Part shown: piece by piece, positions 58,601-64,000 of the stretch
Position numbering within the stretch: the first letter of the stretch is position 1
Layout: each line of letters begins with the position of its first letter
DNA from: Sipunculus nudus
Taxonomy: Eukaryota > Annelida > Sipuncula > Golfingiida > Sipunculidae
NCBI GenBank assembly: GCA_026874595.1
Contig: CM049318.1
Location: forward strand, 20,065,456 to 20,129,455
DNA length: 64,000 nt
Direction: 5' to 3'
Program-made: the position numbers and the translations under genes
Notes under the pieces: model-generated
Seen by the model: the letters and a program-made list of their open reading frames with translations, nothing else
Told to the model about the DNA's origin: nothing
Database searches by the model: none

Positions 58601-58874
58601 AGTATTTAAAATTACAGCTGGCAGCACCCTAATATCTACTGATCCTACTCGCACCAATTTTTCAAGGTGGCAAAAAATTAGCTGGAAAAATCAGCAAATG
58701 GGAGGCCAGCATAACGTGACAGATGTGGTGAATATAATATATATGAGGTGAAATGTTAACTTACGATCAGACAACACCTCGTAGGCTTCTGAGATCTCTT
58801 TGAACTTTCTTTCAGCTTCATCTTTGTTGTCTGGGTTTTTGTCGGGATGCCATTTTAACGCCTGCTTCCTATAT
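26471..58874 (-). CDS. DNAJB6-like: DNAJB6-type Hsp40 co-chaperone gene (seven coding exons, 5' end missing)
   Basis: A class B J-protein that would stimulate Hsp70 ATPase through its HPD motif and suppress aggregation of misfolded clients through its Ser/Thr-rich region. Exons in transcript order: 58874-58765, 40862-40677, then either 36879-36720 or 36107-35984, then 31995-31897, 27465-27349 and 26573-26471 (stop TGA). All junctions are GT/AG and all phases match. Visible order: second half of the J domain (KWHPDKNP), the [13 protein letters not shown] helix, a G/F-rich linker with [16 protein letters not shown], a basic stretch (PRRSSRDRR), an S/T-rich block, and a short C-terminal domain ([16 protein letters not shown]). 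From memory of the family, the C-terminus matches the short DNAJB6b form rather than the long 'a' form. The exon with the start Met and the first ~20 residues was not found and should lie beyond 58,874, probably outside the window. Visible coding gives 245 or 257 residues depending on the alternative exon. Confidence 0.93.
27349..27465 (-). CDS. DNAJB6-like: DNAJB6-like exon 6: Ser/Thr-rich client-binding region
   Basis: A 117 nt exon, phase 2 in and phase 2 out, with acceptor CTCGTTTCAG and donor GTAAGTA. It encodes [19 protein letters not shown], then [20 protein letters not shown]. This corresponds to the SSFSSTSFGG...KSISTSTKMVNGRKITTK block of human DNAJB6. In the human protein the hydroxyl groups of this S/T-rich segment are important for binding amyloid-forming clients such as polyglutamine. 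The density of Ser/Thr is retained here. Confidence 0.94.
29050..29857 (+). mobile_element. Pearl/Helitron-like element, family A copy 4
   Basis: Lies in the intron between DNAJB6-like exons 5 and 6, opposite to the gene. The 5' terminus AACAAGGGACCCATGGGTCA then CGGTGCTCAGCTGA; the 3' terminus CTATAGCTCAGATGACTTGT then AGTCAGCTGAGCTAA. It shares AGTAAAAGTTTTGAGATAC, GACAGAATGGACT and AACATGCCCTGTTAACGGAC with copy 3. About 808 bp. Confidence 0.65.
31897..31995 (-). CDS. DNAJB6-like: DNAJB6-like exon 5: basic stretch and FSSFF motif
   Basis: A 99 nt exon, phase 2 in and phase 2 out, with acceptor TGTTTTTAG and donor GTAATT. It encodes [18 protein letters not shown] followed by [16 protein letters not shown]. 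The arginine-rich half and the aromatic half match the GPRGSRSRG...FFSAFSGF segment of DNAJB6. In the two wrong reading frames the exon meets a stop within the first 11 codons, which is the basis for expecting strict use of one of the two preceding alternative exons. A spliceosome-like GTAAGA...CACAG inside the exon is only 23 nt long and cannot be a real intron. Confidence 0.9.
32570..32808. mobile_element. Possible pogo/Tigger-like MITE
   Basis: The right end AAGAGGTTTTACTGTA is a typical terminus of this group. The left end TACAGTGACAACAAATTG is only a weak inverted match. Boundaries uncertain; intronic. Confidence 0.3.
33590..33942 (-). mobile_element. hAT-like MITE, copy 1
   Basis: The right end read on the minus strand is TAGGGGTGTAACCATGCATT, then AAGAATTGATGCATTG, a hAT-type terminus. 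The body (AATCGATACAATTATCAATTC, CTTTTTTAAAATAAAAGC) is shared with 52,985-53,208. The left border is not determined. Confidence 0.5.
34279..34444. mobile_element. pogo/Tigger-like MITE (166 bp)
   Basis: Left end TACAGTACAACCACAAAATT; right end reverse complement TACAGTAAAACCTGGCCTTA. TA at both ends fits the TA target duplication of Tc1/mariner-pogo elements. It contains GTGGTTGTA repeats and no ORF. Confidence 0.6.
35984..36107 (-). CDS. DNAJB6-like: DNAJB6-like alternative exon 4b (G/F linker)
   Basis: A 124 nt exon, phase 1 in and phase 2 out, with acceptor ATTTTTAG and donor GTAGGT. It encodes [19 protein letters not shown], then [22 protein letters not shown]. Joined to the next exon it gives [19 protein letters not shown], which lines up well with the DPFEDFFGxRRGPRGSRSR stretch of human DNAJB6 as remembered, so this looks like the ancestral-type version. 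Same entry and exit phase as exon 4a at 36720-36879. An alternative internal acceptor (TTCACAAG) would start it in phase 2 and permit co-inclusion, but that site lacks a pyrimidine tract. Confidence 0.85.
36720..36879 (-). CDS. DNAJB6-like: DNAJB6-like alternative exon 4a (basic cluster, G/F linker)
   Basis: A 160 nt exon, phase 1 in and phase 2 out, with acceptor TGTTTCCAG and donor GTAGGT. It encodes [17 protein letters not shown], then [14 protein letters not shown], then [18 protein letters not shown]. The KKRRR cluster resembles a monopartite nuclear localisation signal and is absent from the alternative exon at 35984-36107. Phe- and Gly-rich composition and the DPFxxxF motif fit the G/F linker. 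The open frame hits TAG just past the donor, supporting this exon end. Because its length is not a multiple of three and its phases equal those of the neighbouring exon, it is expected to be used instead of, not together with, that exon. Confidence 0.85.
38804..39343. promoter_or_regulatory. Cluster of octamer (ATTTGCAT) motifs
   Basis: Exact ATTTGCAT or its complement at 38,804-38,811, 38,880-38,887, 39,057-39,064, 39,082-39,089 and 39,336-39,343, plus many near matches. A perfect 11 bp stem with a 5 nt loop lies at 38,882-38,908. ATTTGCAT is the POU-domain octamer. Function is inference; it could also be a decayed AT-rich repeat. Confidence 0.35.
40677..40862 (-). CDS. DNAJB6-like: DNAJB6-like exon: end of J domain and start of G/F linker
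   Basis: A 186 nt exon, phase 1 in and phase 1 out, with acceptor TAATTTCAG and donor GTATGT. Joined to the preceding exon it reads [18 protein letters not shown], then a Gly/Phe-rich linker with [16 protein letters not shown] and [20 protein letters not shown]. The [18 protein letters not shown] block is diagnostic for the DNAJB6/DNAJB2 group. The linker following the J domain is known in DNAJB6 to regulate Hsp70 access, and dominant muscle-disease mutations of human DNAJB6 lie in this region. Human has a Gly/Ser-rich run where this protein has [10 protein letters not shown]. Confidence 0.95.
41132..41454. mobile_element. pogo/Tigger-like MITE
   Basis: Left end ACAGTAGAACCACTAATATC; right end reverse complement TACAGTAGAACCTAAAATTG. 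About 320 bp, in the intron between DNAJB6-like exons 2 and 3 as numbered here (40,863-58,764). No ORF. Confidence 0.5.
43648..43673. repeat. (GA)n microsatellite
   Basis: About 13 uninterrupted GA units in a DNAJB6-like intron. Confidence 0.9.
45530..46738 (+). repeat. Tandem array of ~144 bp monomers (288 bp dimers) with nuclear-receptor-like DR1 sites
   Basis: The (T/C)ACCTTTGACCT box recurs near 45,586, 45,731, 45,907, 46,049, 46,193, 46,337, 46,481 and 46,628, mostly 142-147 bp apart. CCACAATCTTTTTAAAGATG recurs at 46,018, 46,306 and 46,597, i.e. every ~288 bp, so two monomer types alternate. Perfect TGACCTTTGACCT sites: 45,585, 45,731, 46,052 and 46,631. The same monomer forms the core of the element at 15,008-17,434. 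A C-run at about 45,461-45,475 precedes the array. Confidence 0.75.
46739..47310 (+). repeat. Pearl/Helitron-like repeat, family D copy 2
   Basis: Long match to 95-560. Contains ATTCAAGGTCAAGGCCACT, a GGTGGCGCCACC motif at about 46,968, GGCGGTGGCGGCGGGACCGG near 47,250, and a possible 3' hairpin GTATCACCC...GGGGATAC (47,281-47,307). It sits between the DR1 array and the family B element. Confidence 0.7.
47690..48910 (+). repeat. 280 bp higher-order tandem repeat (two alternating ~140 bp monomers)
   Basis: GATGTCTGCAG recurs at about 47,807, 48,087, 48,367 and 48,647, exactly 280 bp apart. Each unit has two related halves. Half A holds GTAGGTGGCGCCACCTGTC and ATAAAATCAGAAAAGCTATC. Half B holds GCAGGTGGCGCCACCATTTT and TATAAAGCTCTCC. 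Both end in GAGATATGAG. The last three units are nearly identical, so amplification was recent. The repeated small ORFs here (about 70 codons on the minus strand, 280 bp apart) are by-products. Confidence 0.85.
49086..49112 (+). repeat. (CGG)9 trinucleotide repeat
   Basis: Nine perfect CGG units within the 3' end of the family B element, next to its terminal hairpin. Strongly G+C-rich against an AT-rich background. Confidence 0.9.
50105..50470 (+). repeat. Family B core fragment
   Basis: GTAGCTGGCACCACC, GTAGGTGGCACCACC and GTACGTGGCACCACC at about 50,132, 50,271 and 50,398, each followed by a CAAAGCTAT-like and GCCCAATTTCAGGCTGATATATCAAA-like stretch. No termini. Intronic. Confidence 0.6.
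50540..50900. repeat. Short tandem repeats carrying three CTATAAATAG/CTATTTATAG motifs
   Basis: CTGCACTGAGTGAACTCTTGACCTG-type units of ~33 bp are repeated three times (50,551-50,640) with another at 50,757. GGCAGTCTGCCAAAGCTATAAATAG-type units recur at 50,662, 50,723 and 50,809. CTATAAATAG at 50,676-50,685 and 50,737-50,746 and CTATTTATAG at 50,823-50,832 fit the MEF2 consensus YTAWWWWTAR perfectly; they also look like TATA boxes. Confidence 0.6.
51260..52388 (+). mobile_element. Pearl/Helitron-like element, family C, with degenerate ~180 bp units
   Basis: TTCAGCTTCCCRTAACTCAGCCAAAA-like strings at ~51,369, 51,546, 51,725 and 52,030, each followed by CATTTGAACAAACTT. A GGTGGCGCCACC box at about 51,899-51,910 separates the last two. 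The 3' end has a GACGACGCAGGACGACGC tract and ATAAGCTCACAGGTTTGCTAA, a decayed terminal hairpin. From memory, GACGACGGACGCC...AGCTCAC..GTGAGCTAA is a common ending of bivalve repeats. Confidence 0.5.
52985..53208 (-). mobile_element. hAT-like MITE, copy 2
   Basis: Minus-strand end TAGTGGTGTAACAATGCATC, then GAAGAATCAATGCATTG. Body shares TTTTTTAAAAAATAAAAGCAATTTT and GATTCAATTCTC with copy 1 at 33,590-33,942. Confidence 0.5.
53210..55059. other. Intronic sequence, nothing confidently recognised
   Basis: Part of the 17.9 kb intron 40,863-58,764. A patch at 53,990-54,120 has repeat-like character (CCAGTGCTGGAAGGATGTGCC) but no termini. The intronic stretch 55,212-56,811 is likewise unremarkable. 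Confidence 0.4.
55060..55211 (-). mobile_element. Possible hAT-like MITE rich in GGACTC/GAGTCC
   Basis: The minus-strand end is CAGTGATGTAGGAAGTCCGG; the body contains many GAGTCC/GGACTC motifs (TGAGTCCAAGACCCTTGAGT). This style of element is common in animal genomes. No clear second terminus. Confidence 0.35.
56812..58216. mobile_element. 1.4 kb DNA transposon-like element with 25 bp TIRs (pogo/Tigger-like)
   Basis: Left end TACTGTAAAATCTCCACTTA then AAACCGC; right end (reverse complement) TACCGTAAAATCTCCACTTA then AAACCGC: 26 of 27 bases match, including the flanking TA. The left end continues with a second ATTAAAACCGCAC. TA duplication and CNGTAAAA termini suggest the Tc1/mariner-pogo group. 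The inside is less AT-rich, with ORFs of at most 78 codons and no recognisable DDE transposase, so it is non-autonomous. Lies in the intron 3' of the DNAJB6-like J-domain exon. Confidence 0.7.
58765..58874 (-). CDS. DNAJB6-like: DNAJB6-like exon: J-domain core with HPD motif
   Basis: A 110 nt exon with acceptor TTTACAG and donor GTAAGT. It begins with one base completing a codon (probably Ala) and continues [17 protein letters not shown], then [18 protein letters not shown], ending with one leftover base (phase 1). This is helix II, the HPD loop and helix III of a J domain; HPD is the invariant tripeptide needed to stimulate Hsp70. About four fifths of the residues match human DNAJB6 as I remember it. 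Human DNAJB6 also has an intron just before AYRK, so the preceding exon would hold only the start and helix I. Confidence 0.95.
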
Positions 58875-61800
58875 CTGTAAATACAGAAACAATCCATGCC
58901 TGTAATACCTCAACAAGAAATATGATAAAATATTACCATAAAAAATATGAAGAAGGTCAGCACCGGTGGCTGTCTTAGCACAGCAATCCTGTTTCATTCA
59001 TGACAGTTAAACCTATTTTATATGCTAAGCAGGGACGCCATGTTTGTCTTTCTGGAGTGGTCATGAAAATGTGATGGTTGTCAATAGGGAGATTAAAACA
59101 ATATAACATTTTGCAAGATAGTGTTTTATTTTTGCAGCACAGTAAATCAGATTACCAAGCAGTTATAGACAGAAAACCCACTATTTATTGAATAAAACAA
59201 TTTAGGCTTCAGTGAGGATGTGACTACAGTCAAACCTTGAAATTATGACCACCAATGGGACTCAGAAAAAGTGGTTGCATTTTGGAGGTGGTTGTATAAG
59301 TGAGTTCTTATATAAAGAGCAAAAATTAATCAGGACCATGGACAAGTGGTCATTATTTTGAAGTGGTCACTAAACTGAGTGGTCATTAGTAGAGGTGTTA
59401 CTGTCCTTCAAGAACCGGTATAGTATAATCAGGATCACGTGTGAACCAAGTGCAGATATGGCCATTGACATACACTACCTTATAATTTAATAGATTCAGG
59501 CCCTTTGTAGAGTCATGGGGGTAAAAACACCACTGTTCACAACAGGTGGTGTTGACCCTGCGTATATATCAGCACAACAGGTAATACATAATGTCTAAAT
59601 GAACCCCCCCCCCCCACTCAGACAGGAACCTTTTTCCCTGACATGTAGTGCTAATGTTACTTCACAGTAAAGTACTGCAGGTTTCAGCGAAGTGGAGCTA
59701 TTTATGAAGTGAAGTAAGGCCCCAGGCTGTGTATTTACTGATTATTTATTTAAAACACTGAGGCAGGCATGACAGAGACGCCCAAGGTTGGTAATGTGTT
59801 CCTCTATTATATTATTTTTTATCATATATTCCAGACTACATTTCCTGAAGTGTTTAGGTCTGTGGCCTGTTGGATTGGAGACTCTGGTCTGTATAAATGA
59901 GCCTATTCATATTGCTAATGGCTATTAACTAAAGATAATCCAGTGAACCTTTAATAAAAAAAAGTCCTAAAAAGACTAACCCCACTGCACACAGGCTGTC
60001 CAATTTGTTTATACCCATGCAAGTCTGTATAACAAGTGGGACCTGGCCAAAATAACAAAAACACATTCAAGAAGGAGATCTGGTAGGTGGCATGTTGGAC
60101 AAACCAGGGGTTTTTAAAAGGGTGTTTTGCCACCAGTGACCATTGAACTTCCGCATATACGCAACCAACCAGCTTAAGTTACATGGTTTTTTATTTGTCA
60201 ACATTGCTGTGTTTTAACAGCCAAATTGTTGATAAACAGGCCATTATAAGAACTTTTCCCCACAGGAATTACCTGGAGTTTGTTTATATGTATGCAGAGC
60301 AATCCAGAAATTACATAAATTGTATAAAATTGTAGAGAAAAGGTTACAGCTGGCTTTGATGAACATGAAATTATCTTCATAATACTAAAAGTCAGCATAA
60401 TTAATGGCTATCATGTACAAAATTAATAAACACATTCACTCACTCAATTATGGCTTCTGTCTTAAATTTATAGGTAGGGCTCTGACCTTTGACCCCCACC
60501 TACCTATAACTCTTGGGGTGTGCCTTGACCTATGACTTCTGACCTATAACTCATGGGATATTCTCTGATGTAAAGCAAGGGCATGCTGATGTTGACCTTT
60601 TAGTGAATTCGACCATTGATTCAATAAAATTTGTTGTTTACAAACCTGAAGTATAGCACTTATTATAGAGACCAATATTGTTCTGCATCAATGTTTTTAC
60701 TGAGGTTGGGGTATCTGTTTTGAGTTAAGACAAGGTCAATGGCATCATTCAGTCTGTTTCACATAGTCTAGGAAATCAAAGTAAAACTAACTCAGATTTG
60801 CACTCATCAGAGAAGATGTATACCATTGTAAACAAACTATTTTTATGACAGCAACATCCATAATTTGCATATAAATTAATCAACTTTGTCTTGGCACCCT
60901 AAAATACATCAATCTTTATGGTACCAAATTCATCCACTAGATGTCAGTACCAGTTCACTGATGATAAACTGATGTATCAACAGACTCAAGATAATGTGCA
61001 TTAAAATTTACACAACAAGTGATAAAATAGTGCCCCCCCCCCCCCCCCCCACTTCCCCTGTTTCACCTGCTGAATTCACATGACACCATTCATACTAAAA
61101 AGAGGTTGGCAAGTTTTGACACAGCACAAACTATACACATGTGGTCCAGAAATGTGGATACTTGAAACACTAGCATGAGACTTGAGAGACACAAAAAGTG
61201 ACAGGCTAATGACAGTCTATCTTACACTAACAGCCCTCCACCTTCTTCCTATCATATCATTATGTAGATATGACCTAAAGTTTCTATCCTTCCACTGTCA
61301 AAAGGATTGACCTATACACTGACCAAACGAGACCCACTGACCACATATGCAGTGATCAATGTATTCTAAAGACAGGGACTCTTTGTCTATACAGTCCCAT
61401 ATCGGGTACTGTCCAAGATCACCAGATCTTGCAGATGGTCAGTCAGAATGACCTTTTAACTGACCAGATGGACACATGACATGGTTACACATGTATACCA
61501 TGACATGCTATGAATTCAGACAATGTGCTATATACCGTTCTATATAAAACTCAGGAAACTATTAATAACCTCTGGCATACAGTGTTAACAGAACCATCTG
61601 TTGATTTGTCAGACAGTTATAATACGTCAAATTCAATTCTCCTCTGACAACACAACACGGGTATTTTGGAATACAGGTCATGCTGATGACTTAAATCAAG
61701 GGGTATGTGTGACAAAATGGTGACCTTTAATATAAACATCACAACTGTGATATTAAAGCCTGATCCTTAAGTCCAGTGTAAAAGATATCGCAACAGACAT

Positions 61801-61888
61801 GAGCACATTTAGTAATAAACACCAGTCAATGCAAATTAAAATATATAAAATATACAACAAATCACACATGATAAAATAAAAGCTGAGA
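58875..61888. other. Upstream intron of the DNAJB6-like gene; no exon found
   Basis: I looked on the minus strand for the short exon MV.YYEVLGV...IKK that must precede the J-domain core and did not see it here or to 64,000. Contains a MITE (59,225), a C-run at about 59,607-59,615 and a C18-scale run at about 61,033-61,050. Confidence 0.4.
59225..59404. mobile_element. pogo/Tigger-like MITE (180 bp)
   Basis: Left end TACAGTCAAACCTTGAAATT then ATGACCACC; right end reverse complement ACAGTAACACCTCTACTAAT then GACCAC. Same layout as 34,279-34,444, including GGTGGTTGTAT and CTTATATAAA. Confidence 0.5.
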
Positions 61889-62136
61889 TTCCTTATGTAC
61901 AGAATGGGGCATGCAGAAGGTGAATGAAAATGATATTAACTAAATTAATAAGGTGATCAGACTCCTTATGTACGGAGGTGGCATGCAGAATGCATATCTG
62001 GCAAAATGAATCCCTACATGAAGCGATTTTAGTCAGTTAAGCATGGTCAGGTGTCCATGGAGTGACACACAAAGAATATGCATGTTGTGAAATATTTCAA
62101 CATGCAATCTGCATGCCATGTTCTGTACATAAGGAA
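61889..62136. mobile_element. Foldback/MITE-like element with three copies of one terminal sequence
   Basis: TTCCTTATGTACAGAATGGG then GCATGCAGA at 61,889-61,917; a related direct copy CTCCTTATGTACGGAGGTGG at about 61,959; and an inverted copy at 62,108-62,136 (reverse complement TTCCTTATGTACAGAACATG). No coding capacity. Confidence 0.5.
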
Positions 62137-62177
62137 CCATAGCTTAAGACTTTAAAGGTCAAGGGAGAAAGGATAAG

Positions 62178-62204
62178 TGTGTATGTGTGTGTGTGTGTGT
62201 GTGT
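62178..62204. repeat. (GT)n microsatellite
   Basis: Alternating GT/TG tract with one interruption. A shorter one lies at 54,477-54,494. Confidence 0.85.
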
Positions 62205-62812
62205 ATACATGTCCATGTGGGAGTGAAAGGAAGAAAAGAAGAATAAAATATCTTAAGAGTTGGATTACTGAAGAGCAAACGCTTAAAAACTATGAAAAAA
62301 GGAGATAGGGTTTCAAAATATGAGCACACAGCAAATGCTTTTAAAACTGATGACTCCATGAAGTCAGCTAACACCAACATCACAGCCCCAGTAAGCTAAT
62401 TTTCCCAGAATTCCAGGAGCCCTCCTTGTATCTTTAGTGGTTCTGAGTGATCTGTACTCATCAGGGTTTCAGCCTGGTTTCCTGTCTAGTGCTCTGCTTA
62501 TTCCACACCATCAGCTGGATGTGGGTCTCATTACATTGCACATACTAATAGCTATATTTATATTAAAATTACAATGAATATAATAATCTACACATTAAAT
62601 AATACTGCTTAGATAAAAATTTTCTCAAAACAATATTTTGATTAAAAGGACAGCTTTTTAGATGATAAATCCATGGTCTGTTTTAGGAACCACATTGCTT
62701 GAAAATTATGGTAACAATATGATAAGAATGATAAATTATTATCTTAAGCCTCATGGTTGTCAAGTATTCTATGCAGCAGGGCCTGAGATAATCCGGAAGG
62801 TATTTATATCCT

Positions 62813-63280
62813 GTAGGGGTTTAACAATGCATCAAATTTTACCATTAACAGATGCACTGATTTGCAGTTTTTGATTAGTTACAAGCAATCGTTAAAACTG
62901 CAATTGATTCTTACCCTCTGAATCAATTTGTTTTTATTATCATATTTTTTACATGTACCATCCTGAACCCCCTAGTGCACTGTCAATTTTCTCAAAGCAT
63001 GCTGTCAAATCAAGACTATTTAAAATATTGTGTGTGTGCACAAGATCCTGTTTCAACGCTCACTGGTAAACCACTCCACTCACATAGAAACAAAAATGGC
63101 TGTGAATTCCAGAGGGCAAGCTACGTTGTTCCTTAACTTACTAAAATTAACTAACCTCCACTGTAGTAAACATTTTTTTGGTTTTTAAAGAAAGTCTGAT
63201 ATTTACCACAAGTAATAACTGAACTGAGAATCAAATCGAAGGTAAAAAATTAATTGAATGGATTCAATGGCCTTTTATGA
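62813..63280 (+). mobile_element. hAT-like MITE, copy 3 (opposite orientation)
   Basis: Starts TAGGGGTTTAACAATGCATC, the forward form of the termini at 33,942 and 53,208. The body has repeated GATTCTTACC / GAATCAA / AATTGATTC strings. Right border estimated. Confidence 0.45.
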
Positions 63281-63803
63281 TTTACAGGATTCATAATCTG
63301 TAGTTTGACAAAGAGTGAATATCTTTAAACTACATAATGCTTTTGAAATATTCAGCTGGCTTAGAACTCGTGTTGCACCAGGTACTGACTGATATTCTAG
63401 TGTATGCAAAATTCTGGCTGGTGTTGGAATTCATCAATATAACAAATATATTTAGGTATAATCAAAGTGATAGATGAAAAAAGAGGCTATGACGCCTGCA
63501 TCAAGAGATATTAAGCCATGATAGACTGCAATTTAGTTCCAGCGGGAGGAGAAAAGGGACTAAAAACACCCAGGTGATCAACTCAAATGTCAGAAAATGA
63601 ATGATTTAACACATCAGCTAAGAAATCCATACCTGGTTGTCATAGGAACAGCAGAATAGTTTAATCAACACTATTTCATGATTTACGAAGAACAGATAAT
63701 TTCTGGTTGATCAATCTGAAATATTCCTGGTGAGCTTGTTTGAAATCCTCCACCTGCTGTTCAAGCACATGTACAGCTACCTCATCTCATAGAGACTGTT
63801 AAG

Positions 63804-64000
63804 TACCGTAAAAACTGGTGTATAAGTCGAAAAATTTATACCTCAAATATTGATTGAGAAAAGCTACCCCGACTTATACACCAAAACTTATAAATGAAGC
63901 CCTGAATTGATCCAAAACTTCGACTTACCTGTGTCACGATGTCAAAAATGGTGGCCAATGGGAGATCGATGGTATTCTGTTATTGTATTTTCTTTTTTAA
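63804..64000. mobile_element. Left part of a pogo/Tigger-like element running off the window
   Basis: Begins TACCGTAAAAACTGGTGTATAAGTCG. A second inverted CGACTTATACACC at about 63,870-63,882 forms a subterminal inverted repeat with GGTGTATAAGTCG at 63,817-63,829. The GTATAAGTCG motif is common in Tigger-type MITEs. The right terminus is outside the window. Confidence 0.5.

Noticed and set aside
58875-64000. Search for the DNAJB6-like first coding exon
   Set aside because: No minus-strand match to the expected YYEVLGV-type peptide with a phase 2 donor was seen; it is probably outside the window.

Overview
The window is AT-rich eukaryotic DNA from a metazoan, most likely a mollusc. Evidence: split genes with GT/AG introns; a secreted C-type lectin gene of molluscan style; a DIRS-type tyrosine-recombinase retrotransposon; and many repeats built from tandem ~140-145 bp monomers flanked by short inverted termini (the 'pearl'/Helitron-like style common in bivalves). 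No bacterial operon, phage, CRISPR array or rRNA was seen.

Layout. 1-4,100: a repeat copy, a tRNA-derived SINE on the minus strand, and two exons of a C-type lectin whose first exon carries a nonsense codon. 5,473-10,248: a decayed DIRS-like retrotransposon with Gag, RT/RNase H and tyrosine recombinase remnants and inverted termini. 10,250-26,470: mostly non-coding, with one small candidate transmembrane ORF (12,643), several pearl-like elements (15,008-17,434; 18,423-20,147; 22,928-23,957; 24,348-25,965), a Harbinger-like MITE and a LINE remnant. 26,471-58,874: a DNAJB6-type Hsp40 co-chaperone gene on the minus strand, reconstructed here as seven exons spread over 32 kb. The large introns hold nearly all the other repeats (pearl-like elements at 29,050, 45,530-49,160, 50,105 and 51,260-52,388; pogo-, hAT- and foldback-like MITEs; a 1.4 kb TIR element at 56,812-58,216). 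58,875-64,000: presumably the first long intron of the DNAJB6-type gene. I found no exon carrying the start codon, which should lie beyond the window.

The most interesting result is in the DNAJB6-type gene. Two consecutive exons (36,720-36,879 and 35,984-36,107) have the same entry and exit phases and neither is a multiple of three. Exactly one of them must be spliced in to keep the frame: skipping both, or including both, runs into a stop codon in the next exon. One exon carries a basic KKRRR cluster resembling a nuclear localisation signal. The other lacks it and resembles the usual DPF...FFG part of the G/F linker. Exon choice could therefore switch localisation and linker chemistry.

A second theme is repeat-borne regulatory grammar. 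One monomer family carries perfect direct-repeat-1 nuclear receptor sites (TGACCTTTGACCT) every ~144 bp. Another is a 280 bp dimeric array built around GGTGGCGCCACC. Everything here was read by eye; no database search was run.
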